Source: Pseudomonas sp. N3-W
GTDB taxonomy: Bacteria > Pseudomonadota > Gammaproteobacteria > Pseudomonadales > Pseudomonadaceae
Length of the DNA: 64,000 nt
Assembly (NCBI RefSeq): GCF_024970185.1
Contig: NZ_CP103965.1
Coordinates: 864,001 to 928,000 of the forward strand
Direction of reading: 5' to 3'
How positions within the stretch are numbered: position 1 is the first letter of the stretch; each line of letters opens with the position of its first letter. The notes under the pieces are model-generated. The model saw nothing but the letters and a program-made list of their open reading frames with translations. It made no database searches and was not told the origin of the DNA. Both the position numbers and the translations under genes were made by a program. Below, in pieces: positions 55,296 to 64,000 of this stretch.

Positions 55296-56860
55296 GGCAC
55301 GTCCCTATGAATGGTAAGGCTTCGCGCAAGCGCTCGTGCTTCGGCTCCTAACTGCCCTCTAAAGTGGCTTTCGACTGCTTCAAACGTTTGTCCAGGTCTG
55401 CGAGCTACCTCCGCGATAAGCTGATGGAAGCCTGAGTCCGTTACCTCTAAACCGAAAACTTCTCGAGTCAAGACACCAACGCTTTCCCCAAAAGTCTCTA
55501 TGGATGGGCGTTCAACGGCTGAATGAGTGCGGGTTCGCCTTAGCATCCAAACGCAGCTACGCGGGACTTCTTGCAGTACCACTGGAGAGTGTGTCGAGAT
55601 CAGGGCGACCCCATTCCGTGCGACGAGGAGATCGGCCACTGCTCGAACAAACGCGGATAACAAAGGAGGGTGTAGGTGCCCTTCGGGTTCATCCAGCACC
55701 ACCAGCGTGCCTTCATCAACGAGCTCGACGAGTCGAGTGGTTGTAAGTAAAACTATAGCGTGCCCCGAACTTAGGAGCCTAAAAAAGCGGCTAGCACGGT
55801 CTCGCCAATCGTCACTAGGTTCGATGAGTTGTTCAACTGTATTTTCGGCAAAGAGCGGGTCGGTGGCTAGGCTTGCCACGGCGCGAAGCCAGCGTGCTCG
55901 CCGAGGTTCACTTTGGCATCTTTCTAGGCTCAGGACGAAGTCGTTTGCTAATTCCTGAGTGCTTTTGAGATGTTCAACAATTTGCCCATCCACTTCTCTT
56001 TGCGATCTTAAGCCGACGAATACAGCGGTGGTCCGCATAGTGGCTGGCGGCGGTAATTCGAAACTATCGAAAGCACTGAACGATACGGAGACCAGCCCGG
56101 AGAATGTCCAGTCGTCGTGATTTTCTCCCAGCCGACGTAACACTCCTCGTGGTGCGGATTCGCTATCTCGCTCTAACAGAGTATTAATGATGCCTTGAAC
56201 GCAACGGGTTTTACCTACTCCGTTTCTACCCACCAGCACGTGCAGATTTGTTGGAGGTTCAGCGTTAGGAATTACCTGGAATTGCATAGTTGGTGGAGGC
56301 GGAGATAGAACACCGCCATCGATAGGTGGAGGTGGTGGGGGAAGCGTGTATTCGAACTCGAATCGAGTCAGGACTGCGTTGCCGTGCGCAAGACGGTTCA
56401 GGCGATTGCGCACATTCGGCTCTGTCAGCGACCGGAGCAAGGACTCGCCCATCACCTCTTCGTGGTGGTGCCTATTAAAGATTTGGAGGTCAAAGGCGCA
56501 ATCACATAGCCCTTGGAGAATAACTGAGCCGAATCCTTGGGGGAGCGATGCAAGGGTTGCGTAGTAGTCCTCGTCTTGGCCAAGTGAAAAGAACTGCGCT
56601 GGATCAAGGGCGACAAAATTTTCCGGGAGATCCGGAGTTCGTGTCCCTGGCGGAGGATCCGACCCCCTCGGCGCAGGGAGAAGGCCTGCTTGACCAATTT
56701 TGACGGATCCGGGCATATGCCGAACACCAGCAGCGTCAAAAACGATGATCCTAAACGTCGTGCGGAATTTGAACCAGTCATCCCAGTAATCCACCAAAAG
56801 AAATACTTGGGAGTTCGCTTGAGGCGGGATCCGCTGCGCTGAATCAATGACCGTAAACAT
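55292..56860 (-). CDS. ABC/AAA-type ATPase of a Septu-like pair (PtuA-like)
   Basis: 522 residues. The NTPase core has Walker A LVGRNGVGKTR (about 209-219), the ABC-like signature LLSSGH, Walker B VVLDEPEGHLHPPL and H-loop ISTHSPV. An N-terminal 170-residue domain and a polyproline linker (LPPPPPP and LSPPPPT) precede the ATPase. The C-terminus GLEVTDSGFHQLIAEVARRP is helical. It should sense invading DNA or replication intermediates and gate the HNH partner. It is 76 bases from the helicase remnant. Confidence 0.82.
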   Translation of the reverse strand: MFTVIDSAQRIPPQANSQVFLLVDYWDDWFKFRTTFRIIVFDAAGVRHMPGSVKIGQAGLLPAPRGSDPPPGTRTPDLPENFVALDPAQFFSLGQDEDYYATLASLPQGFGSVILQGLCDCAFDLQIFNRHHHEEVMGESLLRSLTEPNVRNRLNRLAHGNAVLTRFEFEYTLPPPPPPIDGGVLSPPPPTMQFQVIPNAEPPTNLHVLVGRNGVGKTRCVQGIINTLLERDSESAPRGVLRRLGENHDDWTFSGLVSVSFSAFDSFELPPPATMRTTAVFVGLRSQREVDGQIVEHLKSTQELANDFVLSLERCQSEPRRARWLRAVASLATDPLFAENTVEQLIEPSDDWRDRASRFFRLLSSGHAIVLLTTTRLVELVDEGTLVVLDEPEGHLHPPLLSAFVRAVADLLVARNGVALISTHSPVVLQEVPRSCVWMLRRTRTHSAVERPSIETFGESVGVLTREVFGLEVTDSGFHQLIAEVARRPGQTFEAVESHFRGQLGAEARALARSLTIHRDVP

Positions 56861-56936
56861 CTTTACCCAACCTTATGTCCATGGTTTGAGCCTGACAATC
56901 AAATGAGTCGTTTTTCCAACCGTATTCTTGGCGCGG

Positions 56937-57177
56937 CTAAGTAGCCCTTCGAATTGCTGTGATTAGTTGGGACTCATGTGAGTCAAACATCAGGTGAGCC
57001 TGTGCTTTTGCACGTGTCACGCCAACGTAGATCAAACTTGCGGCTTCCGCCAGTTGCTTACGGTCATTCAGGAGCTTGGAAATACGCCGTTCTCCACGCC
57101 CATCATGATAGCGGCCGGAAACCCCACCCCCTTCGAGCTGTGGAGCATCATTAGGTTGATCTGGTCGGGATTTTTAG
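56937..57177 (-). pseudogene. C-terminal remnant of a UvrD-like helicase
   Basis: Read on the minus strand this gives NPDQINLMMLHSSKGVGFPA and AIMMGVENGVFPS (helicase motif V/VI region), then after a shift of frame LLNDRKQLAEAASLIYVGVT and RAKAQAHLMFDSH, ending at a TAG at 56937-56939. The 5' part is missing because the integrase gene starts where it should be. It may be the tail of an older defence helicase such as GajB, but this cannot be decided. Confidence 0.75.
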
Positions 57178-58562
57178 CCTGATTGTCGAAGGTATCTGCC
57201 TTGAAATCTTGCAGCGTATTCCCTAGGGTTACTGCGTCGAAGATTCGCGAGAGTATCGATCTCGTCGGCCAGGCCCAGCTCGCAGGTGGTGAGATCCTGT
57301 GCCAGCCATCGCACTGATACCGCTTTTAACCTCGTAGTTCCCTGGGTGGCCGACATAGACAAACTACCCATACCTGCTCGGTGAATATGCTCACTCCACC
57401 AGTTCATCATTGGTCTTCTGCGTTCAATGTAATCCGCACGATTGTAGGCGCTGCGCACCTCATCTTTGTCCACGTGGGCAAGGGCTACCTCGATCAGCTC
57501 TGGATCCCATCCCTGTTCGTTTAAGATAGTGCTCGCCATGGAGCGCATGCCATGGCTCACCAATCGACCTTCAAAGCCCATGCGCTTCAGGGCCATGTTT
57601 GCTGTCTGGCTGTTGCAGTGTGTTCGTGGGTTTCTGTCAGCAGGGAACACATACTCTCTATGGCCGCTGTAGGGTTTGATAGTCTCAAGCAGAGCTAGTG
57701 CGTCTCCGGTCAACGGTATGACGTGAGCACGTCGCTTTTTCATCCGCTCGGCTGGAATCGTCCAAGTTTTCTTTTCGAGATCGATATCAGCCCAGGAAGT
57801 CGTCGCGGCTTCCGCGGGACGGGTCATGGTGTGAAGCTGCCATTCGATCAGGCAGCGAGTTGTTCTTTTTATGCTCGCATTGGCAATGGCGACCATCAGT
57901 TCCGGCAGCTCTTCAGGACGAAGGGCGGCCATGTTCTGCTTTTTCGGCTTTTTGAAAACCGCTCGGATGCCACTGAGCGGATTGGCAAAGATCATTCCCG
58001 AGTTTACGCCGTAGGTCATGATCTCGTTGAGTCGCTGGGTCAGTCGCTTCACTGTCTCCAGGCTACCTTTGGTTTCCAAAGGGCGCAGCAACTCGATAAC
58101 TCTCGGGGCATTGACCTGCGAGATGGGTGTAGTGCCAAGCGATGGAAAGACATGCAGCGTAAGTGAGCGCCAGATGTCCTCTGCATAGGCCGGGGTGACC
58201 GAATCTTTTTTCAGCTCAAACCAGGCAAGCGCCACGTTCTCGAATGTGTGCTCGGTTGCCTGCCTTTTTATCTGCTCCAACTCGCTACGTTGTTCTTTCG
58301 GGTCGATGCCTTGGGCGAGAAGCTCTCTGGCTTCGACCGTTTTCTTCCTGGCTTGGGCGAGTGAGAGTTCTGGGTAGGTGCCCAGTCCCATGTTGATACG
58401 GTTTTTGGTTACCGGCTCGCGGTAGTTGAAGTTCCACAGCATCGAGCCGTTGCTCCTGACCCGGAGCTGGAGGCCGTCACCATCGCTGAGGACGTAATCT
58501 TTGTCTTTCGCCTTGACTGCCTTGAGCTGGCGGTCGGAAAGGCGGAGGGCTGGAGCAGGCAT
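57174..58562 (-). CDS. P4-type tyrosine integrase of the island
   Basis: 462 residues. The N-terminal DUF4102 arm-binding domain is LRLSDRQLKAVKAKDKDYVL, then SDGDGLQLRV. The catalytic part has the first Arg in MTRPAEAATTSW, HGMRSMASTIL, the second His in ALAHVDKDEVRSAYNR and the Tyr in AYNRADYIERRRPMMNWW. A 60-residue C-terminal extension follows. It lies next to the ssrA 3' end, the usual integration site of this family, and AlpA at 34783 is its probable partner. The ATG at 58562 is preferred over one 75 bases upstream by an AGGTAGC site. Confidence 0.93.
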   Translation of the reverse strand: MPAPALRLSDRQLKAVKAKDKDYVLSDGDGLQLRVRSNGSMLWNFNYREPVTKNRINMGLGTYPELSLAQARKKTVEARELLAQGIDPKEQRSELEQIKRQATEHTFENVALAWFELKKDSVTPAYAEDIWRSLTLHVFPSLGTTPISQVNAPRVIELLRPLETKGSLETVKRLTQRLNEIMTYGVNSGMIFANPLSGIRAVFKKPKKQNMAALRPEELPELMVAIANASIKRTTRCLIEWQLHTMTRPAEAATTSWADIDLEKKTWTIPAERMKKRRAHVIPLTGDALALLETIKPYSGHREYVFPADRNPRTHCNSQTANMALKRMGFEGRLVSHGMRSMASTILNEQGWDPELIEVALAHVDKDEVRSAYNRADYIERRRPMMNWWSEHIHRAGMGSLSMSATQGTTRLKAVSVRWLAQDLTTCELGLADEIDTLANLRRSNPREYAARFQGRYLRQSG

Positions 58563-58582
58563 GAGAGCTACCTCTGACACCG

Positions 58583-58635
58583 TTTTGGTATTCCAAAAAA
58601 TAGCACCGGATGCCTTGGAATACCATTTGGAATAC
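58583..58635. other. Right arm-type integrase sites of the island
   Basis: TTGGAATACC and TTTGGAATAC (58615-58635) in tandem, plus the inverted TTTTGGTATTCCAAAA (58583-58598). The tandem pair recurs at 32893-32915 near the left end of the island. Sites also overlap the integrase promoter, so the integrase may repress itself. Confidence 0.6.
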
Positions 58636-58712
58636 AAAAAACGCTGGAATTCAAAAAACCTCGAAAGACCCCGGAAGCGCTGAAGCCCTTGTATTTACTG
58701 GATTTCAGGCAC

Positions 58713-58738
58713 AAAAAAAGACGTCCGTGGACGTCTTT
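58713..58738 (-). terminator. Terminator of ssrA
   Basis: On the minus strand AAAGACGTCC-ACG-GACGTCTTT is followed by TTTT, 12 bases after the tmRNA 3' end. Confidence 0.9.
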
Positions 58739-58749
58739 AGATGATGAAG

Positions 58750-59146
58750 TGGTGGAGCCGGGGGGATTTGAACCCCCGTCCGCCAGTACTCCGCTGTCGG
58801 TACTACATGCGTAGCCGTTTCTATTAAGTTAACCCTCAGCGACCCGAAGGGCAGGGTGCTTTGGGCGAGTTGTGTAAGTTTTAGCCGCTTCGTCCACAAC
58901 GTACTGCACGGCGATTCTGTTCTATATGACAATCACTTCGGGTTTACAGACATCCCCTAGTGATTGCTGGGCCCGAAGGCACCAGAAGCTCAGGTCTAAG
59001 GCTGCTTACGCAGCGATAGCGAATTCCTGGCCGTAGTTTTCGTCATTGGCAACTATAAGTAGTTGCAACAGTGGATTTACGAGTTCTGTTACCAACTCGG
59101 CATGCACCTAAAGTTTCGCAACCGGCGTCGAATCCTAAACGGCCCC
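58750..59146 (-). ncRNA. ssrA: Transfer-messenger RNA
   Basis: 397 bases. The 5' end GGGGCCGTTTAGGATTCGAC pairs with the 3' GTCCCCCCGGCTCCACCA region; the T-arm has GGGTTCAAATCCC and the end is a coded CCA. The tag frame (59050-59006) reads ANDENYGQEFAIAA then TAA. It rescues stalled ribosomes together with SmpB. Its 3' end is the integration site of the island, which restores a functional end. Confidence 0.96.
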
Positions 59147-59244
59147 GAGCCTGTTGCTCTGTGAATCAAAGTGAGCAACAAGCCTGTGCAGTGTACGCCA
59201 ACGCGGCTCAGAAGGCCAACCCGAAGGTTGACCTTGAGCGGCTA

Positions 59245-59526
59245 TCAGCTTTTACCGTCTTTGTTCGCGTTGCGCAGCAACTGGATGGTCTGGGTGGTTT
59301 CGACCGTGCATTCCTTGGCGCTCTCTTTGGTGTTTTGCGCGTTGAGCGCCTTGGCTTTTGCAAGGCTAGCCTCTACCTGAGGTGCGATATCCGTCGTCGA
59401 GTACTGTGCCTTGGCGTTCTCGATGGTGTGAATATTTTCCGTGCATTCGTCTTTTGTAGCGGCAAACGAGGTGGACGCCATCAGCGATGCAGTAACGAAC
59501 AGACCTAACAGTACAGAACGTTTCAT
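59245..59526 (-). CDS. Small exported protein of unknown function
   Basis: 93 residues with a clear signal peptide (MKRSVLLGLFVTASLMAST, cleavage near SFA-A). The mature part is helical with two cysteines (DECTENIHTI and KECTVETTQT) that could form one disulfide. AAGGAGATAC precedes the ATG. Similar small periplasmic proteins are widespread in Pseudomonas without a known role. Confidence 0.75.
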   Translation of the reverse strand: MKRSVLLGLFVTASLMASTSFAATKDECTENIHTIENAKAQYSTTDIAPQVEASLAKAKALNAQNTKESAKECTVETTQTIQLLRNANKDGKS

Positions 59527-59655
59527 GTGTATCTCCTTGAACTGAAGGTCCAGGCATCGCTGGCCATCAGGACGGGCTACCGGGTTTGGGAAGGCCCCGT
59601 ATTGGCCGGGGCTTGATCAATGGACTACGGCGGCGCGTCAGGGTTCTATTTTTCT

Positions 59656-62466
59656 TCAGCGCGCCCTTGGCCGGGTGACGCGATCCACCAGATAGACCAG
59701 CCCGTGGTAGTCAATTTCACCGTGTTGCGTCAGACCGATCTCACAGGTGCGGCTGGTAGAAATCCCTTCACCGCAGTGCTGCACCGCCTCTTTCAATGTC
59801 CTTAGCGAATGTGCGTTCAACTCTGGCGTCGTGAAGCCCTTGTCACCGGCAAATCCGCAGCAATGAATGCCCTCGGGGATCACCACGTTGTTGCTGCATT
59901 TTCGTGCCAGATCGATCAGCGCCTGGCTCTCGCCCAGATGCTGGGTGCTGCAGGTGACGTGCACCGCGATCGGTGCTTCCTGCGGCGTGAACTCCAGGCG
60001 ATCCATCAAGTGCGTACGGATGAACCGCACCGGGTCGTACAGGTCCAGTCGAACTTCGCCCAGGTCCTGAACCAGTCGCAGAGTACAGGGGCTGGTGTCG
60101 CAGTAGATTGGGTCAAGCCCGCCACGGCTGGCGTGCAGCAACGCGCCGATCAATTCCTGACGCTTGTGTTCAGCTTGCTCGGCATAGCCTTTGGAGGCGA
60201 ACGGCTGGCCGCAGCAGAGGTTGTCCTGATTCTCGGGGAAGACCACCTGGTAACCGGCTTTTTCCAGCAGCCCGCGGGTTTTGTCGTACAACGACATCTG
60301 CTCTTTATCACTTGCCGCCGGGCCCATGACCCGCGATACGCAAGCCGCCAGGTACACCACCCGAGGGCGTTCGTCCGACACGGTCGGGCTAAAGCGAATG
60401 GCTTTTTCCGGCTGCGGCATGGCGCTGGTCCATTGTGGCACTTGGCCTTTGGACAACCTCGTCAGTGTTGCTGAAAGTTTCGCCAGTCGCGGCGCTCCCA
60501 GCAGCATCCGCGCACCGTTGGCCACGTGCAGGGTGAAGCGTGCACCTTGCAGAGCAGTGGCGAAATTCCCTTCAAGCCAGTTGGCGGTTTTCGTGTGCGT
60601 CGCGTTACGGCCGCGGAGCTTTTTCACCAGCTCGCCGGTATTGATTCCTACAGGGCAGCGCTGGGCACAGAGGCCGGTGGCGGCACAGGTCTCGATGCCT
60701 TGGTATTCGTAAGCCTGTTCCAGTTCAGTGGTGTCGATACCGGCACGTTTCTTTGCCTGAATATCGCGCCAGATCACGATGCGCTGACGCGGGCTGAGGG
60801 TCAGGCCTTTCGAGGGGCACACCGGTTCACAGAAACCGCACTCGATGCACTTGTCCACAATCTCGTCAGCGGCCGGCAGTGGTTTCAGGTGCTTTAGGTG
60901 AATTTGCGGATCGTCGCTGAGCACCACGTCCGGATTGAGAATGCCGTTGGGGTCGAGCAGGTGTTTGAGTTGCCACATCAACTGATAGGCATCGCTGCCC
61001 CATTCCAGTTCGACGAAGGGCGCCATGTTACGACCGGTGCCGTGCTCGGCTTTCAGCGAACCACCGAATTCCACCGCCACCAGTTGCGCCACGTCGTCCA
61101 TGAACGCCTGGTAGCGTGCGACTTCTTCCGGGCTGTTGAAGCCTTGGGTGAAGACGAAGTGCAGATTACCTTCCAGCGCGTGTCCGAAAAGGATTGCTTC
61201 GTCGTAGTGATGTTTGTCGAACAGCTCGATCAGGCGGTTGACGCCAATGGCCAGTTGTTCCACCGGGAACGTCACGTCTTCGATGATCACCGTGGTGCCG
61301 GTTTTGCGCACTGCACCGACGGCGGGGAAGGTGTCCTTGCGGATTGCCCACAGTCGGGCGTTTTCCAATGGGTCTTCGGTGAAGTCGACCTGTTTCTCAA
61401 CCGGGAATGCGGTCAGCGACGCCATGATCTGCGCCAGCTGTTCCTGTAGCAGAGTGGACGATGCGGCGCGGGATTCGATCAGTAGTGCACAGGCCTTATT
61501 CGACAGCTGCTGTACGAAAGCCGGCATGCCTGGTTTGTCCTGCACCGATCGCAAACTGCGTCGGTCCAGCAGCTCCACGGCGGACACTGACTGGTTTTTC
61601 AGCACGGTGACTGCGTTGCAGCAGGTTTCCACATCCGGAAACACGATCAGTGCCGAGGCCTTGTTCGGGTGGTCGATCACCGTGTCGTAAGTCACCGCGC
61701 TGATGAAACCGAGGGTGCCTTCGGAGCCGACCAGCAAGTGGCTCAAGATATCCACAGGCTCGTCGAAATCTACCAGGGCGTTGAGTGACAGGCCGGTGGT
61801 ATTTTTCAGACGGTATTTGTGGCGGATTCTGGCAGCCAATTCGGCATTTGCGCGAGTCTCACGGCCCAACGTCGCCAGACGTTCCAGCAGTTCGCCATGG
61901 CTTTCGCGGAACGCCGCAATGCTGGTGGCGTCTTCGGTGTCGAGACGGCTGCCATCGGCCAATACCAAGCGAATGCCGGCCAGGGTGTGATAGGTGTTTT
62001 GCGCGGTGCCGCAGCACATGCCGCTGGCATTGTTGGCGACGATGCCGCCGATCTTGCAGGCATTGATCGAAGCCGGGTCGGGGCCGATCTTGCGTCCGAA
62101 CGGCGCCAGCCAGGCGTTGGCCTGGGCACCGATCACGCCCGGTTGCAGGCGGATTTGCATGCCCTGGCCGCGAATCTCGCGAGCGCTCCAGTTATCCCCC
62201 AATACAATCAGGACCGAGTCACTGATGGCCTGCCCTGAAAGACTGGTGCCAGCCGCACGGAAGGTGACCGGGACCTGGTCCCGTTGCGCCAGTTTCAGCA
62301 GCGCCACCACTTCGTCTTCAGACTCGACGCGGATCACCAGTTGCGGGATCAGCCGGTAAAAACTGGCGTCGGTGCCGAAGGCCAGTGTCGACAGGGGATC
62401 GTCGAAACGCCGACCTTTCGGGATCAGTTGCTGCGCATCACGCAGGAAAGCCGCGGGTAGGGTCAT
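59656..62466 (-). CDS. FAD/Fe-S D-lactate dehydrogenase (Dld-II type)
   Basis: 936 residues. An FAD-binding domain of the PCMH type (FRAAGTSLSGQAISDSVLIV, GVIGAQANAW, NNASGMCCGTAQNTY) and the FAD-linked oxidase C-domain precede two 4Fe-4S motifs (CIECGFCEPVCP, CAATGLCAQRCP) and two CCG cysteine-rich repeats (CCGQPFAS, CCGFAGDKG). This is the layout of the membrane-associated, quinone-linked D-lactate dehydrogenase of Pseudomonas. GGAGGACCA precedes the ATG, which overlaps the lutC stop. With lutBC it oxidises lactate to pyruvate. Confidence 0.93.
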   Translation of the reverse strand: MTLPAAFLRDAQQLIPKGRRFDDPLSTLAFGTDASFYRLIPQLVIRVESEDEVVALLKLAQRDQVPVTFRAAGTSLSGQAISDSVLIVLGDNWSAREIRGQGMQIRLQPGVIGAQANAWLAPFGRKIGPDPASINACKIGGIVANNASGMCCGTAQNTYHTLAGIRLVLADGSRLDTEDATSIAAFRESHGELLERLATLGRETRANAELAARIRHKYRLKNTTGLSLNALVDFDEPVDILSHLLVGSEGTLGFISAVTYDTVIDHPNKASALIVFPDVETCCNAVTVLKNQSVSAVELLDRRSLRSVQDKPGMPAFVQQLSNKACALLIESRAASSTLLQEQLAQIMASLTAFPVEKQVDFTEDPLENARLWAIRKDTFPAVGAVRKTGTTVIIEDVTFPVEQLAIGVNRLIELFDKHHYDEAILFGHALEGNLHFVFTQGFNSPEEVARYQAFMDDVAQLVAVEFGGSLKAEHGTGRNMAPFVELEWGSDAYQLMWQLKHLLDPNGILNPDVVLSDDPQIHLKHLKPLPAADEIVDKCIECGFCEPVCPSKGLTLSPRQRIVIWRDIQAKKRAGIDTTELEQAYEYQGIETCAATGLCAQRCPVGINTGELVKKLRGRNATHTKTANWLEGNFATALQGARFTLHVANGARMLLGAPRLAKLSATLTRLSKGQVPQWTSAMPQPEKAIRFSPTVSDERPRVVYLAACVSRVMGPAASDKEQMSLYDKTRGLLEKAGYQVVFPENQDNLCCGQPFASKGYAEQAEHKRQELIGALLHASRGGLDPIYCDTSPCTLRLVQDLGEVRLDLYDPVRFIRTHLMDRLEFTPQEAPIAVHVTCSTQHLGESQALIDLARKCSNNVVIPEGIHCCGFAGDKGFTTPELNAHSLRTLKEAVQHCGEGISTSRTCEIGLTQHGEIDYHGLVYLVDRVTRPRAR

Positions 62467-63134
62467 TGGTCCTCCAGGATCAACACCACCAGGTCTTTCG
62501 GGCCGTGAGCGCCGTAGGCCAGCACTTGCTCGATGTCGGCGGTTTTGGACGGGCCAGACACCAGCAGGGCATTGGTCGGCATGCCTTGAGCCCACTCGAA
62601 CTCCTGCTGCACCTGATAGAAATTGTCACGAATTTCACTGGCCTTGAGCAGGGCGAAATGCACCGGCGGCACCAGGCTCATCAGCCGCGGTTCTTCGCGT
62701 GTCGGCCACAGGATCAGACTGCCTGTGGCGGCAATTGCACCGAGGGTGCCGGTCAGGCTGGCGGGTGTGTCGTTAAACAACTCGGCTTTCCATTCCTCTA
62801 CCGGTCGGTCGTAGGATTTGAGCGCAGGCAGGTCAGGATTATTCGCCCAATGCTGTGCGATGCGTTGACCGTGCGGCGTAGTCGGTGCGATCAACAGACT
62901 GGGTAATCGCCGATCCCGCAGCAGCTGTACCAGCAGCTCGGGCCAGCCTTCACCGGAGCTCAGGTGGATTTCGGTGTGAACCGCTTCCATCAGTTTGCGC
63001 AACTGCGGGATGCGTTGTTCGGCACTGTAAGTGTAGGGCTGGGTCACCAGTTCGACGTCGAAGTTGTCAGGCACTGGTGTGGCGCCGGTCAGACTTGTGC
63101 GCAATTTGGCGAGGATATTTTGCTTGGCGCTCAT
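62463..63134 (-). CDS. lutC: Lactate utilisation protein LutC
   Basis: 223 residues: MSAKQNILAKLRTSL, then VTQPYTYSAEQRIPQLRKLM, ATGSLILWPTREEPRLMSLV and LVSGPSKTADIEQVLAYGAH followed by GPKDLVVLIL, the LUD-domain signature. It is part of the LutABC-type L-lactate oxidation complex. Start and stop overlap lutB (TGATG) and the dehydrogenase gene. Confidence 0.92.
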   Translation of the reverse strand: MSAKQNILAKLRTSLTGATPVPDNFDVELVTQPYTYSAEQRIPQLRKLMEAVHTEIHLSSGEGWPELLVQLLRDRRLPSLLIAPTTPHGQRIAQHWANNPDLPALKSYDRPVEEWKAELFNDTPASLTGTLGAIAATGSLILWPTREEPRLMSLVPPVHFALLKASEIRDNFYQVQQEFEWAQGMPTNALLVSGPSKTADIEQVLAYGAHGPKDLVVLILEDQ

Positions 63135-64000
63135 CAACGGTCTCCCTGTTTGGCCAGATGCTCGCGGGCCATGTCGTGCAATGAGCGGGCGGCGGGTTTC
63201 GGCGCGCTGTGATTTTGCGTCCATGGCCCGACGTTGCTCGGTGCGAGGGCGCGCAGGCGTGTGGCGAAGAAGACGAAAAGTCGATAGAGCGTCGGCGAGC
63301 TGTTGAGTCGGGCCCAGGCGTTCCAGATGAAACGTTCTTTGCGCGAATATTTGCTGCCCTGACCGCGCATGACTTGATGCGGGCTGTCCGGGGCCTTGAC
63401 GTTTTCTTCTCGCAGGCGACGCAGCAAGGCCGGGATCGGAATTTTTACCGGGCAGACTTCACCGCAGGCGCCACACAGTGACGACGCGCTCGGATGGTCC
63501 GGGACTTTTGCCAGGCCCACCATGTGCGGCGTGATGATTTTTCCGATAGGGCCAGGGTAAACCTCGCCATAGGCGTGGCCGCCGATTCGGGTGTAGACCG
63601 GGCAATGATTCATGCAGGCGCCGCAGCGGATGCAGTTCAGGGTCTGACGCAATTCACTGTCGGCGAAGGCCTGGCTGCGACCGTTGTCGAGCAATACCAG
63701 GTGCACTTCCTGTGGGCCGTCGAGTTCATGTGCCTTGCGCGGGCCGGAGATCATGTTGACGTAAGTGGTGATCGGCTGGCCGAGGGCGGAGCGGGTCAGC
63801 AGCGACAATAGCGGCACAACGTCGCGCAGGTTTTCAACGACTTTTTCGATGCCGGTGACGGCGATGTGTACCGGCGGCACGGTGGTCGACATGCGCCCGT
63901 TGCCTTCGTTTTCCACCAGCAGCAGAGTGCCGGTTTCGGCCACGGCGAAGTTGACACCGGAGACGCCGATGTCCGCTTCGAAGAATTTCTGCCGCAAGAC
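63134..64000 (-). CDS. lutB: Lactate utilisation iron-sulfur protein LutB (5' end outside window)
   Basis: About 287 C-terminal residues; the start lies beyond base 64000. The LUD domain (GVNFAVAETGTLLLVENEGN, RMSTTVPPVHIAVTGIEKV) is followed by two cysteine motifs for 4Fe-4S clusters, CIRCGACMNHCP and CGACGEVCPVKIP. The gene reads into lutC by overlap. A lutA gene is expected further upstream on this strand. Confidence 0.93.
   Translation of the reverse strand, partial: VLRQKFFEADIGVSGVNFAVAETGTLLLVENEGNGRMSTTVPPVHIAVTGIEKVVENLRDVVPLLSLLTRSALGQPITTYVNMISGPRKAHELDGPQEVHLVLLDNGRSQAFADSELRQTLNCIRCGACMNHCPVYTRIGGHAYGEVYPGPIGKIITPHMVGLAKVPDHPSASSLCGACGEVCPVKIPIPALLRRLREENVKAPDSPHQVMRGQGSKYSRKERFIWNAWARLNSSPTLYRLFVFFATRLRALAPSNVGPWTQNHSAPKPAARSLHDMAREHLAKQGDR

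Noticed and set aside
58705..58932. 75-codon minus-strand frame over ssrA
   Set aside because: Lies inside the tmRNA, whose structure and tag are unmistakable.

Overview
The window looks like chromosomal DNA of a Pseudomonas of the fluorescens group. The main reasons are the many short GTGGGAGCGAGC-type REP hairpins between genes, high-GC codon use with Pseudomonas-like families (UbiC-like lyase, HBM-type chemoreceptor, MdaB/YgiN pair, Dld-II/LutBC lactate genes), and a tmRNA gene (ssrA) with the tag ANDENYGQEFAIAA. Species is inferred from these features only.

Layout. (1) 1-6.8 kb: housekeeping and accessory metabolism: UbiC-like lyase, flavin reductase, LysR regulators, TauE/SafE permease, YgiN-like monooxygenase divergent from MdaB, NAD-dependent epimerase. 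(2) 6.9-12.8 kb: a five-gene plus-strand cluster (NodU/TobZ-type carbamoyltransferase, MFS carrier, HAD hydrolase, DUF218 protein, D-aminoacylase-like amidohydrolase) behind a leader with a 14-bp inverted repeat; it looks like an uncharacterised small-molecule pathway. (3) 12.9-24.7 kb: VOC protein, orphan FitA-like antitoxin, HicB remnant, chemoreceptor, phosphatases, ArnT-like glycosyltransferase, a KaiC-like ATPase/histidine kinase operon and an atypical NRAMP transporter. (4) 25-29 kb: a minus-strand operon of diaminobutyrate aminotransferase, GNAT, amine N-hydroxylase, LysE exporter and a small protein, probably making and exporting an N-hydroxylated amino acid. (5) 29.7-32.8 kb: a three-repeat, possibly beta-trefoil, protein and a NERD-UvrD helicase.

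(6) About 32.8-58.75 kb: an integrated genomic island at the 3' end of ssrA, with a P4-type integrase at its right edge and the motif TTGGAATAC repeated near both ends. It carries AlpA, an inovirus Gp2-like HUH protein, a decayed YqaJ/DUF932 backbone, two IS3-family elements (one dead, one a remnant), and a dense set of defence loci: a type I restriction system of type IC with a PrrC anticodon nuclease between hsdS and hsdR (the layout of the E. coli prr locus); a trio of unknown genes including a frameshifted GIY-YIG-like gene; a Septu-like ATPase/HNH pair; and a compact four-gene operon of an unknown protein, a QueC-like PP-loop enzyme, an XRE-ImmA/IrrE protease-regulator and a PIN-domain protein. 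This last operon is transcribed from a promoter bracketed by a perfect 16-bp inverted repeat and is the best candidate for an undescribed system: a damage- or phage-sensing protease/repressor would control a nucleobase-chemistry enzyme and a nuclease.

(7) 58.75-64 kb: ssrA, a small exported protein, and the minus-strand lactate oxidation genes lutB-lutC-dld, of which lutB runs off the window. Several genes in the island are broken (amber codons in DUF932 and in the IS transposase, a 7-bp duplication in the GIY-YIG-like gene, a UvrD fragment beside the integrase), which suggests that the mobility functions are decaying while the defence genes remain intact.
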